From the NCBI GenBank assembly GCA_934565655.1, contig CAKTIE010000008.1:17609-81608 (forward strand): a stretch of 64,000 nt of DNA, in the 5' to 3' direction. Within the stretch, counting starts at the first letter, position 1. The number at the start of each line of letters is the position of its first letter. Shown here piece by piece: positions 52,129 to 60,584 of this stretch. The stretch is from an uncultured Oscillospiraceae bacterium. GTDB taxonomy: Bacteria > Bacillota > Clostridia > Oscillospirales > Oscillospiraceae. The notes beneath the pieces are model-generated. The model saw nothing but the letters and a program-made list of their open reading frames with translations, did not search any database and had not been told where the DNA came from. A program made the position numbers and the translations under genes.

Positions 52129-53913
52129 TCACTCACCGTCCTTCCCAAACAGGTCGTGGAGCTTCTGCATCAGCGACTGTTCGTGGGCCTCGATGCGCTT
52201 GGCAATGTCGGCGGCAGGCTCGATGGGCTTGTACTCATAGAACGTGCGGGTAAAGGGAATCTCATATCCGACCTTGGTCTTGCTCTTATCAATCCACGCA
52301 TGGGGGTTGTAGGGTAGCACCTCGCGGGCCAGATACACGTCCATATCCTCATCCAGCGGCACATTCTCCGTATCCCGCTTGGAGGTGTCCGCCACGGGCT
52401 TGCCGCGCTTGCGTACCGGCTGCCCGTTCTCGTCCATCTCCGGCGTTTCTACCACGATTTTGTTGTAGCCAAGGCTGACACTGTCCAGCACACGGCTCTT
52501 GCAGACAACGTGTGCGCCGGATTCCAAATCCTGCTCGTATGTATGGTCGGCGTATGTACCGTAGGCCTTGACGATAAGCTCGCGGCAGGCATCCGTGATG
52601 TCTACCCGCTTGTTACCGATGGATTTACGCCGGGACTCGTAGCACTTGCTGGCATCAATGAGCTGCACCTTGCCGACGTGCTGCTCCGGCTTGTCCTTGG
52701 TGATAATCCAGATATAGGTCGCAATACCGGTGTTATAAAAGCTGTCGTTGGGGAGCTGAACGATGGCGTCCAGCCAGTCGTTTTCAATCAGGTAACGGCG
52801 AATCTCGCTCTGGCCGGAACCGGCGTCGCCGGTGAACAGGGACGAGCCGTTCTGAATGATAGCCATACGTCCGTCCGGCTTCAGCTTGGCAAGGCCGTTG
52901 AGCATGAACAACATCTGGCCGTCGCTCTTGCTGGGCAGGCCGGGGCCGAAGCGTCCAGCGGCGCCTTTCTTGTGTTCGGCTTCTACCTTGGGTGCCTCGC
53001 GCTTCCAGTCAATGCCAAAGGGCGGATTGGAAATCTCATAGTCGAACTGATACCCGCTGAACTTATCATCGTCCAGCGTATTGCCGAACTGCATATTGTC
53101 GGGGTCGCCGCCGCGAATGAGCATATCCGCCTTGGCGATGCCGAACGTAAAGGGGTTCAGCTCCTGTCCAAAGCAGGTGACATCCGCATCGGCATCCAAC
53201 TGCTTCAGACGTTCCTCCATACAGGTAAGCATCTGGCTGGTGCCCATGGTCATGTCGTAGACCGTCTTGGTAATACCATCGCTGTCGAAGGCCGTCCGGT
53301 CATCCACCAGCAGGTCGCACATCAGATAGATAATGTCACGGCTGGTAAAGTGTGCTCCGGCTTCCTCGTTATAGGACTCGGAAAAACGCTGCACCAAGTT
53401 CTCGAAGATATAGCCCATATCCACCGCACTGATTTTTTCGGGCCGCATATCGCCCTGCTCGGAGCAGAAGTCCACAATGACCTGATACAGCAGGCCAGCC
53501 TCCTCCATGCGGTCGATTTGAGCGTGGAAGTTCATCCGCGCCAAAATGTCCTGCACATTGTCAGAAAAGCCATTCAGAAAGGCACGGAAATTCTCGTTGA
53601 TGTTTTCAGGGTCAGCCTTCAAAGTCTCGAAAGTAAAAGGGCTGATGTTATAGAACTGATAGCCGGATGCAGTACAAAGAAAGCCGTCCTTCACAGCAAG
53701 GTGCTGCACCTCCTTATACTTGTCCAGCACCGCCTGATGGGTCGGCAGCAGGCAGTCGTGAAAACGCTTGATGACCGCCATCGGCAGGATGACGAGTCCG
53801 TACTCATGGGGCTTAAACGCGCCAAAGAGGGTGTTTGCCACATTCCAAATGAGGTTTGCTTTTTCCTGTATATTCTTTCCGGTAGACGCAATACGTTCGT
53901 TGCTGGTCGTCAT
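52129..53913 (-). CDS. hsdM: Type I restriction-modification DNA methyltransferase
   Basis: A 594-residue N6-adenine methylase with an N-terminal HsdM helical domain and the catalytic N-P-P-F (I-S-N-P-P-F-G-I-D-W). The SAM-binding motif I is unusual, D-M-T-M-G-T-S-Q-M-L instead of D-P-x-C-G-x-G-G. First gene of the operon. Start 53913 has GGAG 3 bases upstream; ATG 53922 is an alternative. Confidence 0.95.
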   Translation of the reverse strand: MTTSNERIASTGKNIQEKANLIWNVANTLFGAFKPHEYGLVILPMAVIKRFHDCLLPTHQAVLDKYKEVQHLAVKDGFLCTASGYQFYNISPFTFETLKADPENINENFRAFLNGFSDNVQDILARMNFHAQIDRMEEAGLLYQVIVDFCSEQGDMRPEKISAVDMGYIFENLVQRFSESYNEEAGAHFTSRDIIYLMCDLLVDDRTAFDSDGITKTVYDMTMGTSQMLTCMEERLKQLDADADVTCFGQELNPFTFGIAKADMLIRGGDPDNMQFGNTLDDDKFSGYQFDYEISNPPFGIDWKREAPKVEAEHKKGAAGRFGPGLPSKSDGQMLFMLNGLAKLKPDGRMAIIQNGSSLFTGDAGSGQSEIRRYLIENDWLDAIVQLPNDSFYNTGIATYIWIITKDKPEQHVGKVQLIDASKCYESRRKSIGNKRVDITDACRELIVKAYGTYADHTYEQDLESGAHVVCKSRVLDSVSLGYNKIVVETPEMDENGQPVRKRGKPVADTSKRDTENVPLDEDMDVYLAREVLPYNPHAWIDKSKTKVGYEIPFTRTFYEYKPIEPAADIAKRIEAHEQSLMQKLHDLFGKDGE

Positions 53914-54115
53914 GCTCTCCATCCTTTCAAATGACGGCCAATTCCTCATCCACGCCTGAGTTCAGAAAGACATCATCCTTCACCAAGGCGAAGGAGGAAA
54001 CGGGCCCGTTTCTCGCCAAAATTTCTCATATTTGGTGGCATTTCTATTATATCACAAATCACCCAATCCGCAACATAATTCATCAATTTTATTTGTTAAT
54101 CTACCGTAAACAACA

Positions 54116-54152
54116 ACCCCCCCTCACGAGGACTGGACTCATGAGGGGGGGT
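54116..54152. terminator. Hairpin, 11-bp stem of C and G runs
   Basis: ACCCCCCCTCA / TGAGGGGGGGT with inner GAG/CTC, loop around GACTGGA. One of three hairpins in the element sharing a GAGGA-YYGA-CTC centre. Confidence 0.65.
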
Positions 54153-54235
54153 GCTTTAATATTCTATCTGAGCCATAAAGACTGCGTTTGTCTGGGGCGG
54201 AAATCGTCAACAGTTCGCAATAATGCGGCCAACTC

Positions 54236-54262
54236 AATTTGCCAGACACTGTCTGGCAAATT
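54236..54262. repeat. 27-base palindrome, CCAGACA-C-TGTCTGG core
   Basis: Two 13-base arms around one central base. The same 15-base core occurs at 55380-55394. Possible operator or recombination site. Confidence 0.65.
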
Positions 54263-54272
54263 TGATAACAGA

Positions 54273-54305
54273 GCCCCCTCGTGAGGATTGACCTCATGAG
54301 GGGGC
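54273..54305. terminator. Hairpin with GAGGATTGACCTC centre
   Basis: GCCCCCTCGTGAGG / CCTCATGAGGGGGC, 14 bp with one G-T pair, loop ATTGA. It precedes the lipoprotein gene. Confidence 0.65.
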
Positions 54306-54431
54306 ATCTTAATAATAACTTAATAATGAATTATCTTGCAGTTTTGTAGAAAGGCATGATACAATTATAACATAGCAGGAACTTTTTGAAAAAAATGTGA
54401 GCAAATTCGTGTTTAGCAAGGAGGCGCCAAT

Positions 54432-54866
54432 ATGAAAAAAGCAATAGCCTTAGTTTTCGTGCTAATCTTAACGTTGGGACTTGTCGCTTGCAAATCAAAT
54501 GAGACGGGCGACATTGACAATTTTACCCCAAGCGAAAATAGTTCCAGTGCAGAGAGCGTTGCTTTAGGGTCACAAACTGTTGAGTTGTGTCTTGACGCAG
54601 TTTCCAATGATGCCAAACAGACGGAAGAATTTCTCAGTACAAACACGACAAAAATCGTTGTGTCTGCGGAGAACATGGAGCAATCTGCAGAAATAGAGTT
54701 GTTTCTGTATTCGCGGGAAAGCACAACCGAACCTATCTTATATGCAGCACTCTCAAAAAGCTCCGCAGCGGTGACATTTTCAAACCTGACCTCTGCCACG
54801 TCTTACAAGGTCGCTGGGAAAATCAGCAGCGGTACTGCACCGGTCACATTGAAGATAACAGACTGA
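54432..54866 (+). CDS. Small lipoprotein, unknown function
   Basis: A 144-residue secreted lipoprotein with signal peptide and lipobox L-V-A-C (Cys20), after AAGGAGG. After an acidic serine-rich linker comes a beta-rich domain (about 45-144) ending V-T-L-K-I-T-D. No family recognised. Own hairpins on its left side suggest an independent transcript. Confidence 0.78.
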   Translation: MKKAIALVFVLILTLGLVACKSNETGDIDNFTPSENSSSAESVALGSQTVELCLDAVSNDAKQTEEFLSTNTTKIVVSAENMEQSAEIELFLYSRESTTEPILYAALSKSSAAVTFSNLTSATSYKVAGKISSGTAPVTLKITD

Positions 54867-54923
54867 CTATACTTTAACCAAGCAATAGAGCGACAAATTG
54901 CAATTCATAAAAGGGGTAAATCT

Positions 54924-55268
54924 ATGAAAATCAAAATAGATTTTGGATACCCATATTTTGATGAAGAAACGATTTTCAAACTATCTCTCAAAGATTTGGA
55001 TGACTTCTATACGGATGAAAATGATGTAAATAGGCTTAACCTGTTCTTTGTATTAGAAGCAACATTGCATAAGTTTCAAGGTAAAAATAGCGCGAAAGCA
55101 GCCGCCCGTTGCGCCTTTTTGATGGCGTATTACCTTTTCATTCCATTAACGCCGCCGGCAGCTTACGAGTTGGCCGCATTCTATATTGATAAAGCATTGG
55201 AGCTCGATGAAAGACCAGAATATCGCCAATGGAAGGAAGCCATAGATGAAGATTTATCGGGCAGATAA
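54924..55268 (+). CDS. Hypothetical protein, 114 residues
   Basis: A soluble, acidic protein with D-F-G-Y-P-Y-F-D-E-E-T at the start and a helical middle resembling a single TPR-like pair (A-A-Y-E-L-A-A-F-Y-I-D-K-A-L-E-L-D). Preceded by AAAAGGGG. Function unknown. Confidence 0.65.
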   Translation: MKIKIDFGYPYFDEETIFKLSLKDLDDFYTDENDVNRLNLFFVLEATLHKFQGKNSAKAAARCAFLMAYYLFIPLTPPAAYELAAFYIDKALELDERPEYRQWKEAIDEDLSGR

Positions 55269-55732
55269 TGCCCACTCACAGTAAACGAAGACGTCGAATG
55301 CTGCGAGGTTTTTCAAGACTGAATAGCAAAAGGCCACCCTATTGGGGTGGCCCTTTTGTTGTTAATCGTAGTTAATTTTCCAGACACTGTCTGGAATTTT
55401 CGGTTGAGAGTTTTCTGCTGGTTGTCAGCCGTGACATTCCTCATCGGAACGTCTGTTGGCGCAGGTAATTTAAGTCCCCTGCGTGGACTACAACAGTTAC
55501 TGCTCGTTGCCAGCCACGGCACCCAGTTAAGATGCCAACAGTTATGGGTGTTTACCCTGTCCCATATCCAGCACAACTTTTTACAGTGCTCTCACACTGG
55601 GACGCATTACTGCTTCAATGCGTATTATATGCTTTTCTCCAAAGAGTGTCAATCGTTTTTCAGGCAAGACACGTTGCAGTAAAACAAGACTTATGCTATA
55701 CTTAAAGCATGATTGTCAAGGAGGGCGCTTGT
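55269..55732. other. Gene-free stretch with terminator and palindrome
   Basis: Contains a hairpin at 55327-55358 (AAAAGG-CCACCC / GGGTGGCCCTTTT) ending the previous gene, and the palindrome at 55378-55396. The rest shows only weak frames; a promoter for the antitoxin gene probably lies near 55690-55700. Confidence 0.5.
55378..55396. repeat. Second copy of the CCAGACA-C-TGTCTGG palindrome
   Basis: Nine-base arms around one central base; shares the 15-base core with 54242-54256. Confidence 0.65.
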
Positions 55733-55891
55733 ATGAGTGAAAAAGAATACATGGCACTTCGAAATGCCTTAGCCTCCACGCAGATGGAAGGCTATGAAAT
55801 TACAAAGCAGACTGAGCAGGACTGTATGCGTTTGCTTAAAGGCGAGATAAGCGTAGCCGCATTGGTTCGTGAAATTATGGCGCGGGGGTAA
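55733..55891 (+). CDS. VbhA-type Fic antitoxin
   Basis: A 52-residue helical protein with the Fic-inhibition motif S15-T-Q-M-E19-G20 ([S/T]xxxE[G/N]), whose glutamate blocks ATP in the Fic active site. AAGGAGGG lies 7 bases upstream. It ends 5 bases before the fic start, the order of class I Fic systems (antitoxin first). Confidence 0.88.
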   Translation: MSEKEYMALRNALASTQMEGYEITKQTEQDCMRLLKGEISVAALVREIMARG

Positions 55892-55896
55892 GGGCG

Positions 55897-56484
55897 ATGG
55901 CATACAGTATTGACCCGATACAGGATAGTTGTTATCCCGGCACAACGGTACTGGTGAACAAACTGGATATCCGCAACGAAAAAAAGCTGCAGGAAATCGA
56001 GGCGGTATTGTCTTCTTCTCGCAGTGCCGAGTGGGAAGCTCAACCAAAGGTCGAGTCGTTTGATTTCGCTCACTATAAAGCGGTTCATCATTTTTTGTTC
56101 TCTGACCTGTATGACTGGGCAGGACAGGTTCGTACGGTGAATATCAGCAAAAAGGGCACGGACTTCTGCCCTGCCAAGGATATCGAAGAACAGGCGGCAC
56201 TTATCTTTACCCGTTTGAAAGAAAAAGACTATTTTAAGAGCTTGCCACATGATTCATTCGTTGACGAGATTGTGGATTTTTACTGTTCCACGAACTATCT
56301 TCATCCCTTTCGTGAGGGCAACGGTCGCTCCCAGCGTGCGTTCCTCGCACAACTTGTCCGCTTTGCCGGGTATAGTCTCAACTGGTCTGAGGTAGACGGC
56401 GACCTGCTGATGATTGCTACCATCCAATCTTCCCATGGCGTTACTGATTTATTGAGGAATATATTGAAGGATTCGATAAATTGA
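55897..56484 (+). CDS. fic: Fic-family AMP-transferase toxin
   Basis: A 195-residue Fic protein with the complete active-site loop H136-P-F-R-E-G-N-G-R-S-Q-R147 and the beta-hairpin region R-T-V-N-I-S-K. It should AMPylate a host target (DNA gyrase and topoisomerase IV in VbhT/FicT) unless held by the antitoxin. Placement on a mobile element suggests addiction or anti-phage action. Confidence 0.93.
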   Translation: MAYSIDPIQDSCYPGTTVLVNKLDIRNEKKLQEIEAVLSSSRSAEWEAQPKVESFDFAHYKAVHHFLFSDLYDWAGQVRTVNISKKGTDFCPAKDIEEQAALIFTRLKEKDYFKSLPHDSFVDEIVDFYCSTNYLHPFREGNGRSQRAFLAQLVRFAGYSLNWSEVDGDLLMIATIQSSHGVTDLLRNILKDSIN

Positions 56485-56588
56485 CAAGGGGTGCATATAC
56501 CCTGCAATACGCTCAGACGCAGGGGCTGACAATCCTCCACATCTGAGACTATTCGACACACGCGGGCGTTCCCGCAAAGGAGGACATT

Positions 56589-57335
56589 ATGAAGAAGTTT
56601 TTGACCCTGCTGCTGGCTGCAGCAATGGTTTTCTCGCTGGCCGCTTGCGGTACTACACCCAATCCGGCGGACAACAACACACAGGGCAACGAACAAGATG
56701 TAACGCCGATTGAAGCGCCTCAAATTGCCGAACTGTATAGCGAGGATTTTGACTACACCGATAGTGTCGGTAACGGCGGCCACTATACCTACCGTGTACC
56801 TCAGATTACAGCAAATACACAGGGCGCAGCAGACATCAACAAGTCTATCGAAGAAACCTACAGCCCCATTGTCAAGGAAGTTCTTGATAATGTGTCCGGC
56901 GGTTTTAGCCTGTCCTGCCTGTACGTCACATGGGCAACATATCAGTACGGAAGTATTCTGTCGCTGGTGGTTTCCTGTGGCTGGGATGGTGACGTGAATC
57001 ACTATGACGTGTACTTGTACGACATTACCAGCGGGCAGCAGCTCACTACGGTGGATTTGCTGAAGGCGCTGAATGTGGACGAGACTACATTCTTGGATGC
57101 GGTGCGCCAGACTGCGGCAAAGCGTTTTGACGACCAGTACAGTGATATACCGGAAGGCGCTGGCGATGCCTTGGCGGAACGCCGCGACTGGACCCTGTCT
57201 GATGACAATATCAACATGGACGTACCGACATACGCTGATGCTGCCGGAAAACTTCATGTGGTGCTGCCTATCGGCTCTATCGCCGGTGCGGACTCATACG
57301 AGCAGGTACTGACTTTGGAGGGCATCGGTGGATAA
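56589..57335 (+). CDS. Lipoprotein with DUF4163/DUF3298 (RsiV-like) domain
   Basis: A 248-residue lipoprotein (lipobox L-A-A-C, Cys20). P-Q-I-T-A-N-T-Q-G-A-A-D-I-N-K-S-I and the later D-L-L-K-A-L-N ... W-T-L-S-D-D-N-I fit the DUF4163 plus DUF3298 pair found in RsiV, an anti-sigma factor ectodomain that binds lysozyme. Here there is no cytoplasmic anti-sigma part, so it may only bind a ligand at the cell surface. GGAGG-type site upstream. Confidence 0.78.
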   Translation: MKKFLTLLLAAAMVFSLAACGTTPNPADNNTQGNEQDVTPIEAPQIAELYSEDFDYTDSVGNGGHYTYRVPQITANTQGAADINKSIEETYSPIVKEVLDNVSGGFSLSCLYVTWATYQYGSILSLVVSCGWDGDVNHYDVYLYDITSGQQLTTVDLLKALNVDETTFLDAVRQTAAKRFDDQYSDIPEGAGDALAERRDWTLSDDNINMDVPTYADAAGKLHVVLPIGSIAGADSYEQVLTLEGIGG

Positions 57336-57360
57336 GCACAGCTCTATCGGCACCTGAAAC

Positions 57361-57405
57361 AAAAAAGCGCTCCTGCGAGGATCGACCTCGCAGGAGCGCT
57401 TTTTT
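57361..57405. terminator. 20-bp bidirectional terminator
   Basis: Perfect stem from AAAAAAGCGCTCC... to its complement with loop ATCGA; A and T runs serve the convergent lipoprotein and racemase genes. Contains the GAGGATCGACCTC centre shared with two other hairpins. Confidence 0.93.
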
Positions 57406-57440
57406 CTATGCAGCAACGTAATAAACAGCAGGATTTACCG

Positions 57441-58139
57441 TCAAACACAATCCTCCATTGCGATTTGAGCCGCCCTTTTTGCGTGAATGACGGTCGTATC
57501 AAATAGGGGGACAGGAACGTCGGATTGCTGAATCAGCAGTCCCAGCTCGGTGCAGCCTAAGATAACTCCCTCTGCTCCCTTCTCTTTCAGTTCCCCAATA
57601 ATCCGCTGGAATTCCTTTCGGGACTCCTCGTTGATTTTACCGACACACAGTTCTTCAAATATAACCGTATTTATCACGTCTACATCGGCGGCATCCGGAA
57701 TCAGTACCTCGATTCCCCTGTCAGCCAAGCGGTTCTTATAAAAATCCTGTGTCATCGTGTATTTCGTTCCCAGAAGCCCCACACGCCTGACGCTGCATTT
57801 TTCGAGTTCATCGGCGGTCGCGTCCGCGATATGTATAATCGGTATCTGTACCATGGACGCAATCTGTGGGGCGACCTTGTGAATTGTATTCGTGCAAATC
57901 AGGATGAAATCCGCTCCGGCAGCCTCAAGGCTCTTGGCAGCTTTTCCCAATATCTCGCCGCACTTCTCCCATTGGCCGCTGGATTGATATTGCTCGATTT
58001 CAGAAAACTCCACACTATACAGAACGATTTTGGCCGAATGTAATCCGCCCAGTTTGTTTTGTACTTCCTCGTTGATGATTTGGTAGTAATGAACAGTGCT
58101 CTCCCAGCTCATTCCGCCAAGCAGTCCGATTGTTTTCAT
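57441..58139 (-). CDS. Aspartate/glutamate racemase family protein
   Basis: A 232-residue PLP-independent racemase. Both catalytic cysteines are present: C-T-N-T-I-H-K-V and G-C-T-E-L-G-L-L; the opening is I-G-L-L-G-G-M-S-W-E-S-T. Probably an aspartate racemase (YgeA/RacX type). Unusual cargo for a defence-rich element. Confidence 0.9.
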   Translation of the reverse strand: MKTIGLLGGMSWESTVHYYQIINEEVQNKLGGLHSAKIVLYSVEFSEIEQYQSSGQWEKCGEILGKAAKSLEAAGADFILICTNTIHKVAPQIASMVQIPIIHIADATADELEKCSVRRVGLLGTKYTMTQDFYKNRLADRGIEVLIPDAADVDVINTVIFEELCVGKINEESRKEFQRIIGELKEKGAEGVILGCTELGLLIQQSDVPVPLFDTTVIHAKRAAQIAMEDCV

Positions 58140-58218
58140 ATCGTCCCCCCCTTTTTCAATAAATAGTTCGACCGCACAGTCGCACAGTTTGCTGGCTGTC
58201 CCTTGTCAGAAATTACTC

Positions 58219-58449
58219 CTATCCATCCTTGTCAACGTACTCTCTGTGTCCATCCGGATACAGCAAATAGGCGCACTTCTTTTCTGCATCATAGCGAGCA
58301 ACAGGAATACCTTTCATCTTTGCTCGCTGATAGGCTTCAAAAGCTACAGACGAAATCCGACGGTCCATTTCCGCATCCTCTTCGTCACAGTGAGGGTCTT
58401 CATATAGACAAGTTTTGGATACGCCCTTTACGAATTCGTCCATGGTCAT
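58219..58449 (-). CDS. Hypothetical protein, 76 residues
   Basis: Small acidic protein with D-E-F-V-K-G-V-S-K at the start and Y-D-A-E-K-K-C-A-Y-L-L-Y-P-D-G-H-R-E-Y at the end. Start at 58449, or at 58443, which has better spacing from AGGAG. It starts 7 bases after the neighbouring gene's stop, so they form an operon. Function unknown. Confidence 0.65.
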   Translation of the reverse strand: MTMDEFVKGVSKTCLYEDPHCDEEDAEMDRRISSVAFEAYQRAKMKGIPVARYDAEKKCAYLLYPDGHREYVDKDG

Positions 58450-58456
58450 ATCTCCT

Positions 58457-58786
58457 CTATAGTCCGTAATGGATGACCCATTTGTCCTCGTCCAATGCTT
58501 TTTCCAATAGCTTTTTTAACTCAGACAAATTGGAATCCCCTTCAATAACTCTGATAAATGCATGAAGCGAAGACGGCGGTATCAGTGTAATGCCGCAATA
58601 GGCAAGCCCCTTACCTTTGACAGAAAGCGTATGCCAGTAGAAATCAATGGCAGTAAGCCTTTCAGCAATCGCCGCTACATAATCATCATCCACTGAAATG
58701 CAGGCGTATTTCTCCGGCTCATATCTGTCGTATCTTTCGCCATACCGAGGGGCCTTCGGCATAATTCCGAACTCATGCTTTGCCAT
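58457..58786 (-). CDS. Hypothetical protein, 109 residues
   Basis: Soluble protein starting M-A-K-H-E-F-G-I-M-P-K-A-P, with W-H-T-L-S-V-K-G-K-G-L-A-Y-C-G-I-T-L-I-P-P in the middle. Found as the first gene of a two-gene unit with the protein at 58219. I do not recognise a family with certainty; the look is that of conserved small proteins of Firmicute mobile elements. Confidence 0.65.
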   Translation of the reverse strand: MAKHEFGIMPKAPRYGERYDRYEPEKYACISVDDDYVAAIAERLTAIDFYWHTLSVKGKGLAYCGITLIPPSSLHAFIRVIEGDSNLSELKKLLEKALDEDKWVIHYGL

Positions 58787-58886
58787 AGTGTTGCCTCCTG
58801 TTTTCTTGTATTATACAATGTTTGTTTGCGATTGCAAGCGTTTATAGAACCATTTGGTACATAACGACACGATAAGCACTCAATAG

Positions 58887-58916
58887 AGAAAAGGCCGCCA
58901 ATCGGCGGCCTTTTCT
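58887..58916 (-). terminator. Terminator of the repeat-protein gene
   Basis: 13-bp stem AGAAAAGGCCGCC / GGCGGCCTTTTCT with loop AATC. Confidence 0.88.
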
Positions 58917-60002
58917 TTATTGAGGCAGTTCCCCAGAAGAATCTTTTTCCGAAATCGGGATATCAGCTACGCCGGCAATCTTTTTGAGATTATCCCACTT
59001 GTTCCTATCCTCGCCAATGAGTTTGGCGATAGTCCCCCAACTTGGTGTACCTTCAGAGCGTTTCTTATCATACTCGATTCCACAGGTCGGTTTTATCCTC
59101 ATGTACTCTTCCCGGAAAAGTGTCAGCCACTCCTGTTTTCCAATTTGCTCATTCGCAAGCAAATCAAGTTCCCAGTTCTTAGGAGCGACGTCTGAATAGG
59201 TCTCCTGCAGCCATACTCGGTAGTTTTTCTTCTCTATTCTCGTTATTGTTTCCGGCGCAGGGAGTTTCGCACTTGAAAGCAGTTCTTTCTGCTTTGGGAT
59301 ACGACCGTGCTGCGAGACAAAATCAGATATTCGCTCACGAATAAGCTCATCTGTCCAATTTGTTCTCTTTCCGCTTTGTGCTTCGCTCACTTCTTCATGT
59401 ACCTTATCGGGCTTTCTGAAGTGAACATCTACCCGGAGTTTTACCTTTTCCTTCTCACCATATCGCGGCAATTTCAGCAGTTCAAGGAGTTTGAGCCACG
59501 AAGAGACACCAAGATTTTCAGCCATAGTCACCCAGTAGGGAATCGTCTTATCTTTTCGCGCATCGAACTCATCCTGCGTTTTCGGCTTCAGCCGATAATA
59601 CTCCGAAATAAATGCACTCTTGATTTCATCTATGTTACTGTATCTCTTACCTCCGTACTGAAACTGATTCGGAGACTCGTATGTATACTCCGGATAATTC
59701 TCCAGACACCATTGATGTACTGTCTTACCGAAAATTGTCTTAAAAACAGTAGGAGAAGGCAAATTCTTGTCGCTCGACAAGTCACAAATCCTTGGAGACC
59801 GTCCACCTGTTTTCTCAATGTATTGCTCAACGGCTGCAATCGTGCCAAGCTGTTTCCAGCTCAAACCTTTTTCGTTTTTAATTTTTTCTTCTAAAGTATG
59901 CAGCGCTATGCTGAGTTCGGGCTCCAATTCTTTTTCGCCAGAACTATTTCTAAAATGCTCAAGAATGGTGATAATTGCTTCGTTTGCCAGCACAGTAATC
60001 AT
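58917..60002 (-). CDS. Protein with repeated helical modules, unknown function
   Basis: A 361-residue protein built from about four degenerate 60-70 residue modules with the pattern I-x-x-y-x-x-x-x-G-x-x-P ... l-P-s-p-x-x-i ... x-x-W-L. Module one spans residues about 50-105 (V-E-Q-Y-I-E-K-T-G-G-R-S-P), module three about 215-270 (I-S-D-F-V-S-Q-H-G-R-I-P-K). This resembles homing-endonuclease-associated repeats, which bind DNA, but there is no nuclease motif. A shortened relative of its first module lies at 60165-60392. Confidence 0.65.
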   Translation of the reverse strand: MITVLANEAIITILEHFRNSSGEKELEPELSIALHTLEEKIKNEKGLSWKQLGTIAAVEQYIEKTGGRSPRICDLSSDKNLPSPTVFKTIFGKTVHQWCLENYPEYTYESPNQFQYGGKRYSNIDEIKSAFISEYYRLKPKTQDEFDARKDKTIPYWVTMAENLGVSSWLKLLELLKLPRYGEKEKVKLRVDVHFRKPDKVHEEVSEAQSGKRTNWTDELIRERISDFVSQHGRIPKQKELLSSAKLPAPETITRIEKKNYRVWLQETYSDVAPKNWELDLLANEQIGKQEWLTLFREEYMRIKPTCGIEYDKKRSEGTPSWGTIAKLIGEDRNKWDNLKKIAGVADIPISEKDSSGELPQ

Positions 60003-60164
60003 CCTTTCACTCTTTATTACAAAGGCTTCATCGGCCTCAATTCAGAAAATACCACTACAGTTACGACAATATAAGTATATCAGATTATCTCAAAATGTTC
60101 AATGTCAAGAGGAGGTCCGCCTACGGCTACCACCATCTATAAGTGCAATCCCGTAATAGTCTCC

Positions 60165-60392
60165 CTACTGAAATTGGTTTGTAGGCTCCGCTGTATATTC
60201 TGTATAAATCTCCAAACATCGTTGACGGACTGTTTTGCCGAAAAAAGTTCTAAAAACGAGAAAATTAGGTGTAGACTTAATGTTCGGTAAATCAAAAACC
60301 GCGCAAAAATTACCCCCTGTTTTTTCATTGTATCGTTCAACAGCTTTAGTAGCGTCAATCAATTTTCGGCTTAATTTTTCGTCTTCTAACAT
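60165..60392 (-). pseudogene. Truncated duplicate of the repeat-protein N-terminus
   Basis: 75 codons that align with residues about 48-115 of the neighbour: E-K-T-G-G, V-F-R-T-F-F-G-K-T-V-R-Q versus V-F-K-T-I-F-G-K-T-V-H-Q, and P-T-N-Q-F-Q versus S-P-N-Q-F-Q, where a TAG stop ends it. It still has ATG with GGAG upstream and TATAAT at 60430-60425, so it might be expressed as a short protein. Confidence 0.7.
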
Positions 60393-60573
60393 TTTGAACT
60401 CCGAAATATGTAGTATAATTCCGAATTATAGCCCGAACTTTATTTTTTGAAAATTGTTCTCAAAATTCTTCTTTTCTATATAATTACACCGTTTTACTAC
60501 CACATTTATTTCCATTTTCTCCTGTCAAAATTCATCGAGCACCACCATGCAGAGTTATTACCACTTTCCATAC

Positions 60574-60584
60574 GCGTTCCGATG
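60574..60584 (+). repeat. attR core of the sigG element
   Basis: GCGTTCCGATG, second copy. Element to the left (CCACTTTCCATAC), sigG to the right (ATTATCGGTGAG). Confidence 0.92.

Larger units (their letters stand above)
44379..60584. mobile_element. 16.2-kb skin-like intervening element in sigG
   Basis: Bounded by direct repeats GCGTTCCGATG at 44379-44389 and 60574-60584; the excised circle would be 16,195 bp. It encodes a large serine recombinase beside the left end, a type I restriction-modification operon with an embedded HEPN-like gene, a VbhA/Fic pair, three small or lipid-anchored proteins, a racemase and unknowns. Its ends are clearly more AT-rich than the chromosome. No capsid, tail, relaxase, or replication genes are seen, so it is not an ordinary prophage or ICE. 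Precise removal restores sigG. Confidence 0.95.

Noticed and set aside
55313..55682. Frames on both strands in the gap before the antitoxin gene
   Set aside because: No start signals and no recognisable domain; they cover a hairpin and a palindrome.
44379..60584. Assembly mis-join as explanation of the split sigG
   Set aside because: The exact 11-bp direct repeat, restored frame and adjacent serine recombinase fit site-specific insertion; a chimera would not give this.
44379..60584. Ordinary prophage or conjugative element
   Set aside because: No capsid, portal, terminase, tail, lysin, relaxase or coupling protein gene is visible in the 16 kb.
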